From an uncultured Prochlorococcus sp. (GTDB lineage Bacteria; Cyanobacteriota; Cyanobacteriia; PCC-6307; Cyanobiaceae), in contig CACNQS010000011.1 in the NCBI GenBank assembly GCA_902622625.1, forward strand, positions 1 through 45,826: 45,826 nucleotides of DNA, written 5' to 3'. Shown piece after piece: positions 36,924-45,826 of this stretch. The position numbers were made by a program, and so were the translations under genes. The first letter of the stretch is position 1. Each line of letters starts with the position of its first letter. Below the pieces are notes generated by a model. The model was given only the letters and a program-made list of their open reading frames with translations, was not told where the DNA came from and did no database searches.

Positions 36924-37982
36924 ATGGAAAATTCACCAACAATATTTATTGTTCCAACTGGTATTGGTTGTGAAGTAGGAGGTTTTGCTGGAGATGCACT
37001 TCCAACCGCTAAATTATTAGCATCGGCAAGTGGATGTTTAATTACTCATCCAAATGTTATGAATGGCGGCACTCTGTCTGAAAAAGATAAAAATATTTTT
37101 TATGTTGAGGGGTATAGTTTAGACCGACTTGCTAAAGGAGAAATCGCTTTAAAAAGGGTAAAGCAACAGAAAATTGGAATAATTTTTGATTCAGCCATTG
37201 AAAAAGAAACATTAGTGAGACATTTACAAGTTGCTGATGCATGTGTTTCTACTTTAGGTATTAATATTGATTCTTATGTGATTACAAAAAAGCCATTGAA
37301 CATAGTTTTTGATCCTGATTCTTCAAAAATCAGTGGTGGCACAATTGAAAATCCTGATACTCTAATTGATGCTGGAAAATGTTTAATAGAAAAAGGAGTT
37401 ACGGCAATAGCAATTGTGGCACAATTTCCAGATGATGCAGATTCTCAAGAAACAAATATCTATCGAGAGGGGAAAGGGGTTGATCCTATTTCTGGAGTAG
37501 AAGCAGTTATAAGTCATTTAATTAGCAAATATTTAAAAGTTCCCTGTGCTCACGCACCTGCTTTAAATCCAATTGAATTGAATGAAAATTTAGATCCTCG
37601 TGCAGCTGCAGAAGAAATAGGATATACCTTTTTACCATCAGTACTGATTGGGTTAAGCAATGCACCTGACATTGTTGAATTGCCAGCTAAAAATGAATCA
37701 ATCTCACTACATCCTGATCAGATTGAATCTATTGTTGTACCTAATGGGGCACTAGGTGGAGAAGCAGTACTAGCGGGGATTGAAAAAGGTTTAAATATTA
37801 TCTCTGTAAAAAATCAAAATACATTAAAAGTGACAAATGAGTTTTATGATTATCCCAATCTTTTTGAAGTGGAAAATTATTTAGAAGCTGCAGGCATAAT
37901 TCTTGCTATCAAAAAAGGCATCAATCTTGATTCAGTTAAACGGCCTTTAAAAAAAATCCAACAGTATTTTTATAGTGATTAA
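36924..37982 (+). CDS. DUF3326 family protein
   Basis: 352-residue protein matching the cyanobacterial/plant DUF3326 family, recognised from the N-terminal FIVPTGIGCEVGGFAGDALP segment and the HPNVMNGG motif near residue 43. ALNPIELNENLDPRAAAEEIGYTFLPS (partly quoted, about 215-240) and a C-terminal VPNGALGGEAVLAGIEKG segment are also conserved-looking. The fold appears alpha/beta with glycine-rich loops that could bind a phosphate or nucleotide. No biochemical role is known to me. It follows the ferredoxin/63-aa pair, and its stop overlaps that of convergent nadE by 4 bp. Confidence 0.8.
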   Translation: MENSPTIFIVPTGIGCEVGGFAGDALPTAKLLASASGCLITHPNVMNGGTLSEKDKNIFYVEGYSLDRLAKGEIALKRVKQQKIGIIFDSAIEKETLVRHLQVADACVSTLGINIDSYVITKKPLNIVFDPDSSKISGGTIENPDTLIDAGKCLIEKGVTAIAIVAQFPDDADSQETNIYREGKGVDPISGVEAVISHLISKYLKVPCAHAPALNPIELNENLDPRAAAEEIGYTFLPSVLIGLSNAPDIVELPAKNESISLHPDQIESIVVPNGALGGEAVLAGIEKGLNIISVKNQNTLKVTNEFYDYPNLFEVENYLEAAGIILAIKKGINLDSVKRPLKKIQQYFYSD

Positions 37983-39676
37983 TAAGATATTGCTATGGGA
38001 ACTCTCCAGTCACTTCCTAATGATTGACTGCTTAGTTTTAGGATTGGAGGAGCCTGCTTCCTTTTGAATTCTGCTTTTTTTATGAGTGAGATAATTTTTA
38101 AAATTAAATCTTTTTTATAACCATCTTCTTCTAGCTGTAGTAAATCTTTCTTCTCTTCAATAATTCCTTTTAGAATATTATCTAAAATAGAATAAGGTGG
38201 GAGAGAATCAGTATCTAATTGATCAGGACCTAATTCGGCACTTGGAGCTTTCGTACGGATATTTTCTCCGATTATATTTACATTAGTATCTAACATATAT
38301 GACTTTCTATGCTTTATTGATTCTTCACTATCAAGCCAATTGCATAATTTAAAAACATTAGTTTTATATAAATCCCCAATAACAGATAATCCCCCATTCA
38401 TATCACCATAAAGTGTGCAATATCCTACAGCTAGCTCTGATTTATTTCCTGTTGAAAGTAATAAATGCTTCTCTTGATTTGCTAAGGCCATCAGAAGCGT
38501 TCCTCTGATCCTTGATTGAATATTTTGATTTGTTATTTCAGCCATCTCGAAAGATATTGTTTTTATAAAAGATTCTTCAAAAGAATTCATCAGGTTTTCA
38601 ATTGGGATGGTATTGAAATTTATTTTTAATCTCCTTGCTAAATCTTTTGCGTCACTTTTTGAATGGGATGAGCTCCACTTGGAGGGCATTGAGACGCAAT
38701 AAATATTATTACTGCCAAGAGCAGCTGTCGCAATTGCTGAAACTAGTGCTGAATCAATTCCACCACTTAGTCCAATTAAAGCTGTTTTAAAACCGCACTT
38801 TTGAGCATAATCTCTAACACCAAGGACTAATGCATCAAAAATTGATGATATTTCAGATTGTTCAAATTCTTTTTTCTTGGAGATTGTTTGCTTAATATGC
38901 CAACTTGAGAGGTCTTCTGAAAAAGATTTTAATTGCTTAATTTTAGATCCATTCTTATCAAGAATAAAACTATTTCCATCAAAAATTAAATTATCATTTG
39001 CACCAATCTGGTTTACATATATCAGCGGTACCTGAAGATATTTAGCAGCAAAACTGGAAACTTTGGATCTTAGCTCTAACTTTTTGAAGGTATATGGGGA
39101 GGCCGATAAATTCACTAAAATATCAACTTTTTTTTTCTTTAAATCAGAAATTGGATTTTTTTTATGAACTCCTCTACCTTCTATATTTTTGTTGACCCAT
39201 AAATCCTCACATATAGTAAAGCCAATTCGCCAAGTTTTATTATTTATTTTTTTTGTTAATACGGAAACTTTTTCTTCTGATCTAAAGTATCTTTTCTCAT
39301 CAAATACTTCATAGGTGGGAAGAATAATTTTTCGAGCAATTATTTTCCACTCACCACGCTCAAGCAATGCAATAGAATTATAAAGATTTGGGAAAAAAGA
39401 ATCATTTATAATCTCGGCTATCCCTACTGTGATACTCAAGTTTCCATAATGTTTATTAATAGCTAAAGCTAATTGGTCAAGAATTTGATATTGATTTTTG
39501 ATTAAATTATTTTTTAAAAGTAAGTCATTTGCTGGATATCCCCATAATGACAATTCTGGAGTAAGAACTAAATCAGCACAAGTTGAGCTAGCTTTAGAAG
39601 CAGCATTAAGTATTTTTTTTGCATTACCCTCTAAATCTCCAACAACTGGATTAATTTGAGCAAGTAAAAACTTCAT
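37979..39676 (-). CDS. nadE: Glutamine-dependent NAD+ synthetase
   Basis: 565-residue two-domain enzyme for the last step of NAD synthesis. The N-terminal nitrilase-type glutaminase has the triad E41 (LTPELSLWGYP), K116 (RKIILPTYEVFDE) and C156 (FTICEDLW). The C-terminal synthetase has the ATP-binding P-loop SGGIDS at residues 304-309 and the TGNKSELAVGYCTLYGD segment near 415. The presence of the glutaminase domain means glutamine is the amide donor rather than free ammonia. Its start overlaps the end of nadD by 4 bp, so the two consecutive NAD pathway enzymes are coupled. Confidence 0.97.
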   Translation of the reverse strand: MKFLLAQINPVVGDLEGNAKKILNAASKASSTCADLVLTPELSLWGYPANDLLLKNNLIKNQYQILDQLALAINKHYGNLSITVGIAEIINDSFFPNLYNSIALLERGEWKIIARKIILPTYEVFDEKRYFRSEEKVSVLTKKINNKTWRIGFTICEDLWVNKNIEGRGVHKKNPISDLKKKKVDILVNLSASPYTFKKLELRSKVSSFAAKYLQVPLIYVNQIGANDNLIFDGNSFILDKNGSKIKQLKSFSEDLSSWHIKQTISKKKEFEQSEISSIFDALVLGVRDYAQKCGFKTALIGLSGGIDSALVSAIATAALGSNNIYCVSMPSKWSSSHSKSDAKDLARRLKINFNTIPIENLMNSFEESFIKTISFEMAEITNQNIQSRIRGTLLMALANQEKHLLLSTGNKSELAVGYCTLYGDMNGGLSVIGDLYKTNVFKLCNWLDSEESIKHRKSYMLDTNVNIIGENIRTKAPSAELGPDQLDTDSLPPYSILDNILKGIIEEKKDLLQLEEDGYKKDLILKIISLIKKAEFKRKQAPPILKLSSQSLGSDWRVPIAISY

Positions 39677-40251
39677 TCAACTAATTTAGTAGATTCATAT
39701 AAATTATTCTTCTTAACAAAATCTATTAAAGATACTGGTAAATTAGAATAATTAAAATTTAATCTGAACTTAGAACTTGAAATGTTTGGGATTTTTATGG
39801 ATGAAATCTTAAATTTCACATTATAAGTTTCTAACATCTTAAGAGTATTTGATTCAACAGGATAACCCTCTCTTAAAATTATAAAAAAACTTACCTCTTT
39901 AATGATTTTTTCAAAATCTTTCCAGCAGAAAATATCTTGAATCAAATCACTCCCAATAACGAAATCTAAATTATCAATTTCATAAATTTTTTTACATTTT
40001 TTAATTGACTCTACTGCCCACTTGCTAGTAACAAGTTGATTGAATAAAATTTTATGATCATCTAAATCTTCAATAAGAGTTTTTAATAATTGGCTACGGA
40101 TTGCGATATCCTCTTTATGCTTTTTGTTCGGATTGTTACTTACATAACAAATGGTATGAGCATAAATTTTGGATAATTCTTCTAATATTTTCTCATGGCC
40201 AGTGGTTGGTGGATCTGCACTAGTACCAAATAATGCAATGCTTTTTCCCAT
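39673..40251 (-). CDS. nadD: Nicotinate-nucleotide adenylyltransferase
   Basis: 192-residue nucleotidyltransferase making deamido-NAD from nicotinate mononucleotide and ATP. The T/HxGH-type motif is GTSADPPTTGH at residues 9-19 and the second ATP-binding motif is ISSSKFR at 157-163. FVIGSDLIQDIFCW at about 98-111 matches the substrate-binding strand. The length fits the family. It supplies the substrate of NadE, encoded by the overlapping downstream gene, and follows the GTPase gene by 8 bp. Confidence 0.95.
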   Translation of the reverse strand: MGKSIALFGTSADPPTTGHEKILEELSKIYAHTICYVSNNPNKKHKEDIAIRSQLLKTLIEDLDDHKILFNQLVTSKWAVESIKKCKKIYEIDNLDFVIGSDLIQDIFCWKDFEKIIKEVSFFIILREGYPVESNTLKMLETYNVKFKISSIKIPNISSSKFRLNFNYSNLPVSLIDFVKKNNLYESTKLVE

Positions 40252-40259
40252 TTTACGTT

Positions 40260-41501
40260 TTAAGGCAGAAAACTAATAAAATTATTATTTAGATTTCTAT
40301 TTGATAAGTAAATATTAATGTGGTTAAAAACATCTGGTTCATTTAAAGTTAAATTTTGAATCATTATAAAAGGTTCTATTAAGGAAACTTTGCTTCTTAT
40401 AAATATTTCTTTTGTTGCTAATTTACCAAGGATTTTTGTAGAATAAACAGCAATTGCTGCTTGGATAATTGCTATTGGCCCATAGGGTAATAATGTAATA
40501 CCGTTAGTGAAAGGTGCCGTTAATAAAATTAATTTCCTAATAAGGTTGAAAGATGTGTTGACGCCGACTTGAGTTGCTCCAAGGTATAAATTATTAATGG
40601 ATATATTTTTTAAGATTATTCTTGTTGATTTACCCTTCAAATTTAAACCATAAATTTTACTTAATTCTCTAATCATTGCAGTATCTAGTGCAAAACTACC
40701 CGCAACATCAAACAGAACAAATGGATTAAGAGCTACTGCTGATGCCTTTATGGTCGAAAATTTACCAATAGTTGATTGAGCTAATTTCTGTCTTTTTTTT
40801 AATCTTTCTTGTTTTATCTGCAAAAACAATTTATCAGCTAATTGAAGTGAATTAAGTGTTAACAGTGTCTCACCATGTTGATTTATTATTTTTGTTAGGT
40901 AATTTTTCAGATTGTTTCCATGATTAAGAATTATTGGAATATTTAAATCTTTTGGAAGCTTAAAGTTAATATTTTCCATTATTTCTTTTAAGTCATTTTT
41001 ATTAAAAAGATCAATTTTATTTAAGATTACAATTATTTTTTTTCCATCTTTGATTAAGGAGCTGATCTCGTTTAATTCATTTCTATTTAAATCTCCTGAA
41101 ACTATAAAAAGAACAAGATCTGAATGATTTATGTAAGAGTAAACTTTATCTGGGAATTTAATATTGCAGAAATCAAAGCCTGGAGAATCAATCAAATCTA
41201 CACTAAAAAGTTTTTCTTCTTTGAGGATCCAAGGTTCCGCTTGTATTTCTTTTGTAGTTCCATTTATAATATTTGTTTTGAATACACTTTTTTTTAGTAA
41301 AGAATTTAAAACAGAAGATTTTCCTACGCCTGATTTACCATATGCGCCAATTCTTATTTTTTTTTCTTTGAACCTAAAAAGTTGTTGATTAAAAGAAATT
41401 ATTTCTTTATTAAAAAAACTTTTTTCATAGTTGGTAAGATCAAGAGTCTCCCACCATTTTTTTAAATGTAAATAATTTTTATTAATTTTCATTTGTTTCA
41501 T
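40260..41501 (-). CDS. Membrane-associated Era/dynamin-like GTPase
   Basis: 413-residue GTPase. G1 is GAYGKSGVGKSS at residues 52-63, a G2 Thr lies in GTT at 81-83, G3 is DSPG at 105-108 and G4 is NKID at 161-164. After about residue 235 comes a helical, partly hydrophobic region (AVALNPFVLFDVAGSFALDT and LILLTAPFTNGITLLPYGPI, partly quoted) like the DUF697/YcjF-type membrane domains. A role in membrane or stress homeostasis is plausible, but the substrate is unknown. The start is ATG 41501, 3 bp after the CBS protein stop, so these genes and nadD-nadE appear to be one operon. Confidence 0.85.
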   Translation of the reverse strand: MKQMKINKNYLHLKKWWETLDLTNYEKSFFNKEIISFNQQLFRFKEKKIRIGAYGKSGVGKSSVLNSLLKKSVFKTNIINGTTKEIQAEPWILKEEKLFSVDLIDSPGFDFCNIKFPDKVYSYINHSDLVLFIVSGDLNRNELNEISSLIKDGKKIIVILNKIDLFNKNDLKEIMENINFKLPKDLNIPIILNHGNNLKNYLTKIINQHGETLLTLNSLQLADKLFLQIKQERLKKRQKLAQSTIGKFSTIKASAVALNPFVLFDVAGSFALDTAMIRELSKIYGLNLKGKSTRIILKNISINNLYLGATQVGVNTSFNLIRKLILLTAPFTNGITLLPYGPIAIIQAAIAVYSTKILGKLATKEIFIRSKVSLIEPFIMIQNLTLNEPDVFNHINIYLSNRNLNNNFISFLP

Positions 41502-41504
41502 GAT

Positions 41505-42482
41505 TTATTTCTTCCACCATCCAGCTATTACTGATAACACAGCTTCTGCACCAATAATCCCCACGAATCCCCCAAATTCATCTACTACTACTTTTACTCC
41601 ATTATGATTCTTGTCAAATCTTGTTAATAATTGATCTGCCTTAATCATTTCGGGAATGTATTCGACAGGTTCGCAAATTTCTGATAAAGATTTCTTATTT
41701 TCCCCAATAATTAATTCTTCTAACATTTTTTCACGCTTAACTACACCTTGTATTTTGTCAACTTTATCTCCTAAAATTACCCACCATCGAGAGTTATCAG
41801 ACATTATGAGTTTTGAAATTTCATCAAGATTGGAAGACCCATCAAGACAAGGTGCTGAGACCCTAGGGATCATTAAGTCTTTAGCTTTTAAGTCATTTAA
41901 TTGAAAAATCTTAAAAATCATTGCTGCTTCATCAGCTTCTATTAAACCTTTTTGGCTCCCAATTTTTGCCATTTGTCTAATTTCCTCTTCATCAGTTGAA
42001 ATTTCATTTTCTGCAGTAATAACTGGAAATATTTGTTCGATCAATATTAAGAATGGCTTCATTAAGATATTCAATATTCTCAAAACTGGAACCGATAATA
42101 AAGCTATTTGAAATGAAAATCTTGTACCAAGAGCTTTCGGAAGAACTTCTCCCACTAAGACAACTAATATATAAAAAACAATTGAAAATAAGGTTAAGCC
42201 ATAACTATTATTTATTACCAATGCTCCGTATACACCTAAAATAAGACTTCCAATGATGTTAAATCCATTATTCGTAATAGTAATTACAGTTAGAGTCCTT
42301 CCAAGGTGTTTTCTGAGTTTAAGTAGTTGATTTGCAGAACTTTTTGGCTTTTGTTTTGAGGCTATTTCAAAAATTCTAATTGAATTCACAGCTAAAAAAG
42401 CCGCCTCTACTCCCGAACAACATGCTGATCCAATTAAAATAATAATTATGAGTAAAATTAAGCCGTAAACACTTGTTTCCAT
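41505..42482 (-). CDS. CNNM/HlyC-CorC-type membrane protein with CBS pair
   Basis: DUF21 (CNNM) transmembrane domain followed by a tandem CBS domain. Four hydrophobic segments occur in the first 150 residues, beginning METSVYGLILLIIIILIGSA; the acidic stretch ENEISTDEEEIRQMAKIG lies between membrane and CBS parts. CNNM proteins handle Mg2+ or related cations and the CBS pair senses adenosine nucleotides. I use the ATG at 42482 (325 aa); an upstream ATG at 42572 is in frame but would overlap divergent pepP by 17 bp and adds an unconserved-looking polar lead. The C-terminal transporter-associated domain found in CorC relatives is absent or very short. Confidence 0.84.
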   Translation of the reverse strand: METSVYGLILLIIIILIGSACCSGVEAAFLAVNSIRIFEIASKQKPKSSANQLLKLRKHLGRTLTVITITNNGFNIIGSLILGVYGALVINNSYGLTLFSIVFYILVVLVGEVLPKALGTRFSFQIALLSVPVLRILNILMKPFLILIEQIFPVITAENEISTDEEEIRQMAKIGSQKGLIEADEAAMIFKIFQLNDLKAKDLMIPRVSAPCLDGSSNLDEISKLIMSDNSRWWVILGDKVDKIQGVVKREKMLEELIIGENKKSLSEICEPVEYIPEMIKADQLLTRFDKNHNGVKVVVDEFGGFVGIIGAEAVLSVIAGWWKK

Positions 42483-42555
42483 TAAAATAGGATAGGTTTT
42501 AAATCTGTTTGATTCATTCTTCCATTTTTTTTTAAAACACGCCAATACACCATTT

Positions 42556-43881
42556 ATGTTTAATCCCCACAATAAAGTTTTTGAAGAAAGAAGAGAAATA
42601 TTTCTAAATAAATTAGGTGGAAAAGCTGCTATTATCCCTGGGGCTAATCTTGTAAAGCATCATGCTGATTGTGAATATCCTTTTAGGCAAGATAGTAATT
42701 TTTGGTATTTAACCGGTTTCGATGAGCCAGATGCGATCGCTCTTTTCTTATCACATAAGCCAAAGGGAGAGAGATTTATTATGTTTGTTGCTCCTAAAGA
42801 TGTTATTAGCGAAGTTTGGCATGGCTTTAGATGGGGTTTAGAAGGCGCTGAAAAAGAGTTTAATGCTGATAAGGCTCACTCTATTAATGAATTAAGAGAT
42901 TTACTCCCAGCTTACATAAATGGTTCCGATGAACTTGTTTTTTCAATTGGCAAGCATCCAATAATAGAGAAACTAGTACTTGAGATATTTTCACAACAAC
43001 TTGATAATCGCTCAAGATTAGGGATTGGTGCAAATTCTATAAAATCACCAGAAGTTTATTTAAATGAGATGAGATTAATTAAAAGTGAATTTGAAATTAA
43101 GAGAATGAGAGAGGCTATACAAATTTCAGCCGAAGCTCATGAACTAGTTAGAGAATCTATCTTATCAAAGAAAAATGAAAGACAAATTCAGGGCCTTATT
43201 GAGGGATTCTTTTTGGAAAAAGGAGCGAGAGGACCAGCTTATAACTCAATTGTTGCATCAGGAGATAATGCCTGTATATTGCATTACACCTCAAATAACT
43301 CACCCTTGAAGAAGGAAGATTTATTGTTGGTGGATGCTGGCTGCTCACTAATGGATTATTACAATGGAGACATAACAAGAACTATTCCAATAGGTGGTAA
43401 ATTTTCGAATGAGCAAAAAGTTATCTATGAAATTGTGTTGAGTGCGCAGAAAAATGCAATTAAAAGTGCTGTAAAGGGATCGAATTCTAGTGCAGTACAT
43501 AATGTTGCTTTAAAAGTTCTTGTAGAAGGATTAAAAGAAATTGGTTTATTGTCGGGTAGTACTGAAGAGATAATTGCGAACCAATCTTATAAACATCTTT
43601 ACATGCATAGAACTGGACATTGGCTCGGCTTGGATGTTCATGATGTTGGTGCATACAGAATGGGGGACTATGAAGTCTCATTAAAGAATGGAATGATTCT
43701 TACGGTAGAACCTGGGATTTACATAAGTGATAGGATCCCAGTCCCTGAGGGGCAACCCCCTATAGATGAGAAATGGAAAGGCATAGGGATCAGAATAGAA
43801 GATGATGTCCTTGTCACAGACACTAACCCAGAAGTTTTAAGTATTGCTGCACAAAAAGAAATTTCTGATTTAGAATTTTGA
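42556..43881 (+). CDS. pepP: Xaa-Pro aminopeptidase
   Basis: 441-residue M24B metallopeptidase that removes N-terminal residues preceding proline. The N-terminal aminopeptidase-P domain (residues 1-170, with PFRQDSNFWYLTGFDEPDA) precedes the pita-bread catalytic domain. Dinuclear metal ligands are visible as D260 (LLLVDAGCS), D272 (NGDITRT), a His in MHRTGHWLGLDVHDVG, and Glu in LTVEPGIYI and GIRIEDDVLVT. The spacing between the first two Asp is 12, one more than in the E. coli enzyme as I recall it. It is divergent from the CBS membrane protein with a 73-bp spacer. Confidence 0.95.
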   Translation: MFNPHNKVFEERREIFLNKLGGKAAIIPGANLVKHHADCEYPFRQDSNFWYLTGFDEPDAIALFLSHKPKGERFIMFVAPKDVISEVWHGFRWGLEGAEKEFNADKAHSINELRDLLPAYINGSDELVFSIGKHPIIEKLVLEIFSQQLDNRSRLGIGANSIKSPEVYLNEMRLIKSEFEIKRMREAIQISAEAHELVRESILSKKNERQIQGLIEGFFLEKGARGPAYNSIVASGDNACILHYTSNNSPLKKEDLLLVDAGCSLMDYYNGDITRTIPIGGKFSNEQKVIYEIVLSAQKNAIKSAVKGSNSSAVHNVALKVLVEGLKEIGLLSGSTEEIIANQSYKHLYMHRTGHWLGLDVHDVGAYRMGDYEVSLKNGMILTVEPGIYISDRIPVPEGQPPIDEKWKGIGIRIEDDVLVTDTNPEVLSIAAQKEISDLEF

Positions 43882-43935
43882 AATTTGACTTATTAAGTTA
43901 ATAGATTTATTTTTTATTAAGTTTAAAGCTCAAAA

Positions 43936-44094
43936 ATGAATAAGTCCGATTCGTATGATTCGAAACTTTCTCAAGCAAGAGGCTTGGCTAGTCAGCTTGG
44001 CATGTTCGCAGAAGAAAACGATATCCCAAAAGATCTTTGGGATTCATTGGAAACCACTATTTATGATTTTTATGAAGTATCTCATGATAGATAA
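43936..44094 (+). CDS. 52-aa hypothetical protein
   Basis: A 52-residue acidic protein 54 bp after pepP on the same strand. It reads as two amphipathic helices: about residues 6-25 (YDSKLSQARGLASQLGMFAE) and about 31-48. Codon use and amino-acid composition look like a true gene rather than a spacer frame, and it has no competing gene. No Cys, membrane helix or motif is visible and I do not recognise the family. It could be a small adaptor or regulator, but there is no direct evidence. Confidence 0.6.
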   Translation: MNKSDSYDSKLSQARGLASQLGMFAEENDIPKDLWDSLETTIYDFYEVSHDR

Positions 44095-44199
44095 AATCCT
44101 TTTTGGAAGTTCTCAATAACTTAAATCAAGAAATTTTGAACAAATCAATCAAAATGTGACCATAAACTGATAAATTATTATTTAAATATAAATAAGTGA

Positions 44200-44676
44200 A
44201 TGACTTCATCAGATAAGTTAAATCAAAATTCAACAGAAAAAAAGGAAACAAAAAGTGATGCGCTAAACTCTAAAAATTCTTCTCCTAATTTAGGGATGAT
44301 GGGTGCCACAGCTGTATTGGCAGCTGCCACGATTGATGAAGATGGGGTACCCACTGGTTATACCCCTAAACCTGATGAAGGAAGGTTCATAATTAAAGTA
44401 TTGTGGTTACCTGATAATGTAGCTTTAGCAGTGGATCAAATAGTAGGTGGAGGCCCAAGCCCTCTTACTGCCTATTATTTTTGGCCAAGAGATGATGCTT
44501 GGGAAAAATTAAAAAGTGAACTTGAGAATAAAGGTTGGATTACAGATAACGAAAGAGTAGAGATATTGAATAAAGCTACTGAAGTTATAAATTACTGGCA
44601 AGAAGAGGGTAAGACAAAAAAATTAGAAGAAGCCAAATTAAAGTTTCCCGAAGTAACTTTTTGTGGAACCGCCTAA
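44200..44676 (+). CDS. ycf65: Ycf65 / plastid-specific ribosomal protein 3 (PSRP-3)
   Basis: 158-residue cyanobacterial homologue of PSRP-3, a protein of the small ribosomal subunit found in cyanobacteria and plastids. The conserved domain runs from about residue 62 to 150: [23 protein letters not shown], then [19 protein letters not shown] and the [21 protein letters not shown] segment, all diagnostic (partly quoted). The first 60 residues are Ser/Lys/Asn-rich then Ala-rich and look disordered, an extension relative to plastid forms. The stop is 3 bp from the convergent epsilon gene. Confidence 0.92.
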   Translation: MTSSDKLNQNSTEKKETKSDALNSKNSSPNLGMMGATAVLAAATIDEDGVPTGYTPKPDEGRFIIKVLWLPDNVALAVDQIVGGGPSPLTAYYFWPRDDAWEKLKSELENKGWITDNERVEILNKATEVINYWQEEGKTKKLEEAKLKFPEVTFCGTA

Positions 44677-44679
44677 ATA

Positions 44680-45084
44680 TTAGTTCTTTGCTGCTTGAAT
44701 CCTTGCCTCAGCCTTTGAAACCTCTTTCAAGGCTTTTATTTTCTCTGGATTTTTTTCATTTTCAGAAAATTTGCTTATTGTCAATTTTGCTTCTTTAAGA
44801 TCTTGTTCAGCATTTTGAACATTAATTTCAGAACCAATTTCAGCATTGTTTACTAAAACTATAACTTCATCTGATTCAATTTCAGCGAAGCCTCCCATAA
44901 GAGCTATTGATTTCCACTGGGAATTCATTCTTAGCCTTAAAACGCCAATATCTATAGCAGTAACTAAAGAAATATGTCCTGGTAGTATACCCAGTTGACC
45001 AGTAGTACTAGGAAGGATTACTTCTTCAGCTTCGCCTTGGTAAACATTTTTATTAGGAGCTAAAACTTTTAGAGAAATTGCCAT
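44680..45084 (-). CDS. atpC: ATP synthase F1 subunit epsilon
   Basis: 134-residue epsilon subunit (atpE in plastid naming). The N-terminal beta-sandwich is evident in [22 protein letters not shown] at about residues 25-46 (partly quoted), and the C-terminal two helices (about 88-134) form the inhibitory arm that brakes ATP hydrolysis in the dark. It lies 40 bp after the beta gene, as in other cyanobacteria and plastids where beta and epsilon form a separate operon. Confidence 0.96.
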   Translation of the reverse strand: MAISLKVLAPNKNVYQGEAEEVILPSTTGQLGILPGHISLVTAIDIGVLRLRMNSQWKSIALMGGFAEIESDEVIVLVNNAEIGSEINVQNAEQDLKEAKLTISKFSENEKNPEKIKALKEVSKAEARIQAAKN

Positions 45085-45124
45085 TAATTTAAAATTATTG
45101 AGGGTAAAAAATATATGTAAATAT

Positions 45125-45826
<702 letters not shown>

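Noticed and set aside
42483-42572. Longer N-terminus of the CBS membrane protein (start at 42572)
   Set aside because: It would overlap divergent pepP by 17 bp and remove the promoter space for both genes; the ATG at 42482 leads directly into the first membrane helix.

Overview
The window comes from a small, AT-rich, gene-dense genome and carries the gene set of a marine picocyanobacterium. The best match is a high-light-adapted Prochlorococcus, although no strain or clade can be assigned from the sequence alone. Four things support this. The RNA polymerase beta-prime subunit is split into rpoC1 and rpoC2, with a very large insertion in rpoC2. There is a 50-residue high-light-inducible protein. 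The ATP synthase has a b/b-prime pair and is split into two clusters. Cyanobacteria/plastid-specific families are present (Ycf35, Ycf65/PSRP-3, Ccs1, DUF3143, DUF3326). No gap between genes exceeds about 300 bp. I see no tRNA, rRNA, insertion sequence, CRISPR array or prophage, so this is core chromosome rather than an island.

Layout. Bases 1-8720 hold rpoB (5' end outside the window), rpoC1, rpoC2 and a hli gene. Bases 8750-14613 hold rlmN, a 48-aa membrane protein, a HEAT-repeat protein, a tight DUF2997 / Ycf35 / 4Fe-4S ferredoxin / aldo-keto reductase run behind a palindromic promoter region, rsmG on the other strand, and a membrane-anchored J-domain protein with DUF3143. Bases 14622-19189 (minus strand) are a compact biotin operon, bioF-bioK-like-bioC-bioD-bioA. 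Bases 19329-26508 hold a Ski2-like helicase, fumC, purB, tlyA, glnB (PII) and a small unknown gene, with an NtcA-like site upstream of the glnB unit. Bases 26697-30365 hold queF and, on the minus strand, ftsW, ccdA and ccs1 (cytochrome c maturation and septal wall synthesis).

Bases 30634-36365 are the main ATP synthase operon (atpI, a, c, b-prime, b, delta, alpha, gamma). It runs on into a 2Fe-2S ferredoxin, a 63-aa unknown and a DUF3326 protein (to 37982). Bases 37979-42482 (minus strand) carry a CNNM-type CBS membrane protein, a dynamin/Era-like GTPase, nadD and nadE. Bases 42556-45826 hold pepP, a 52-aa unknown, Ycf65/PSRP-3 and, on the minus strand, the second ATP synthase cluster (beta, cut by the window edge, and epsilon).

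How it fits together. Most of the window is housekeeping for a streamlined phototroph: transcription, photophosphorylation, biotin and NAD synthesis, nitrogen signalling, rRNA/tRNA modification and cytochrome assembly. All seven convergent gene junctions lie between a 4-bp overlap and a 10-bp gap. TTG or GTG starts are needed for several genes. The least explained parts are the DUF2997-Ycf35-ferredoxin-reductase run and the ferredoxin-63aa-DUF3326 tail of the ATP synthase operon. Both pair iron-sulphur proteins with uncharacterised conserved proteins.
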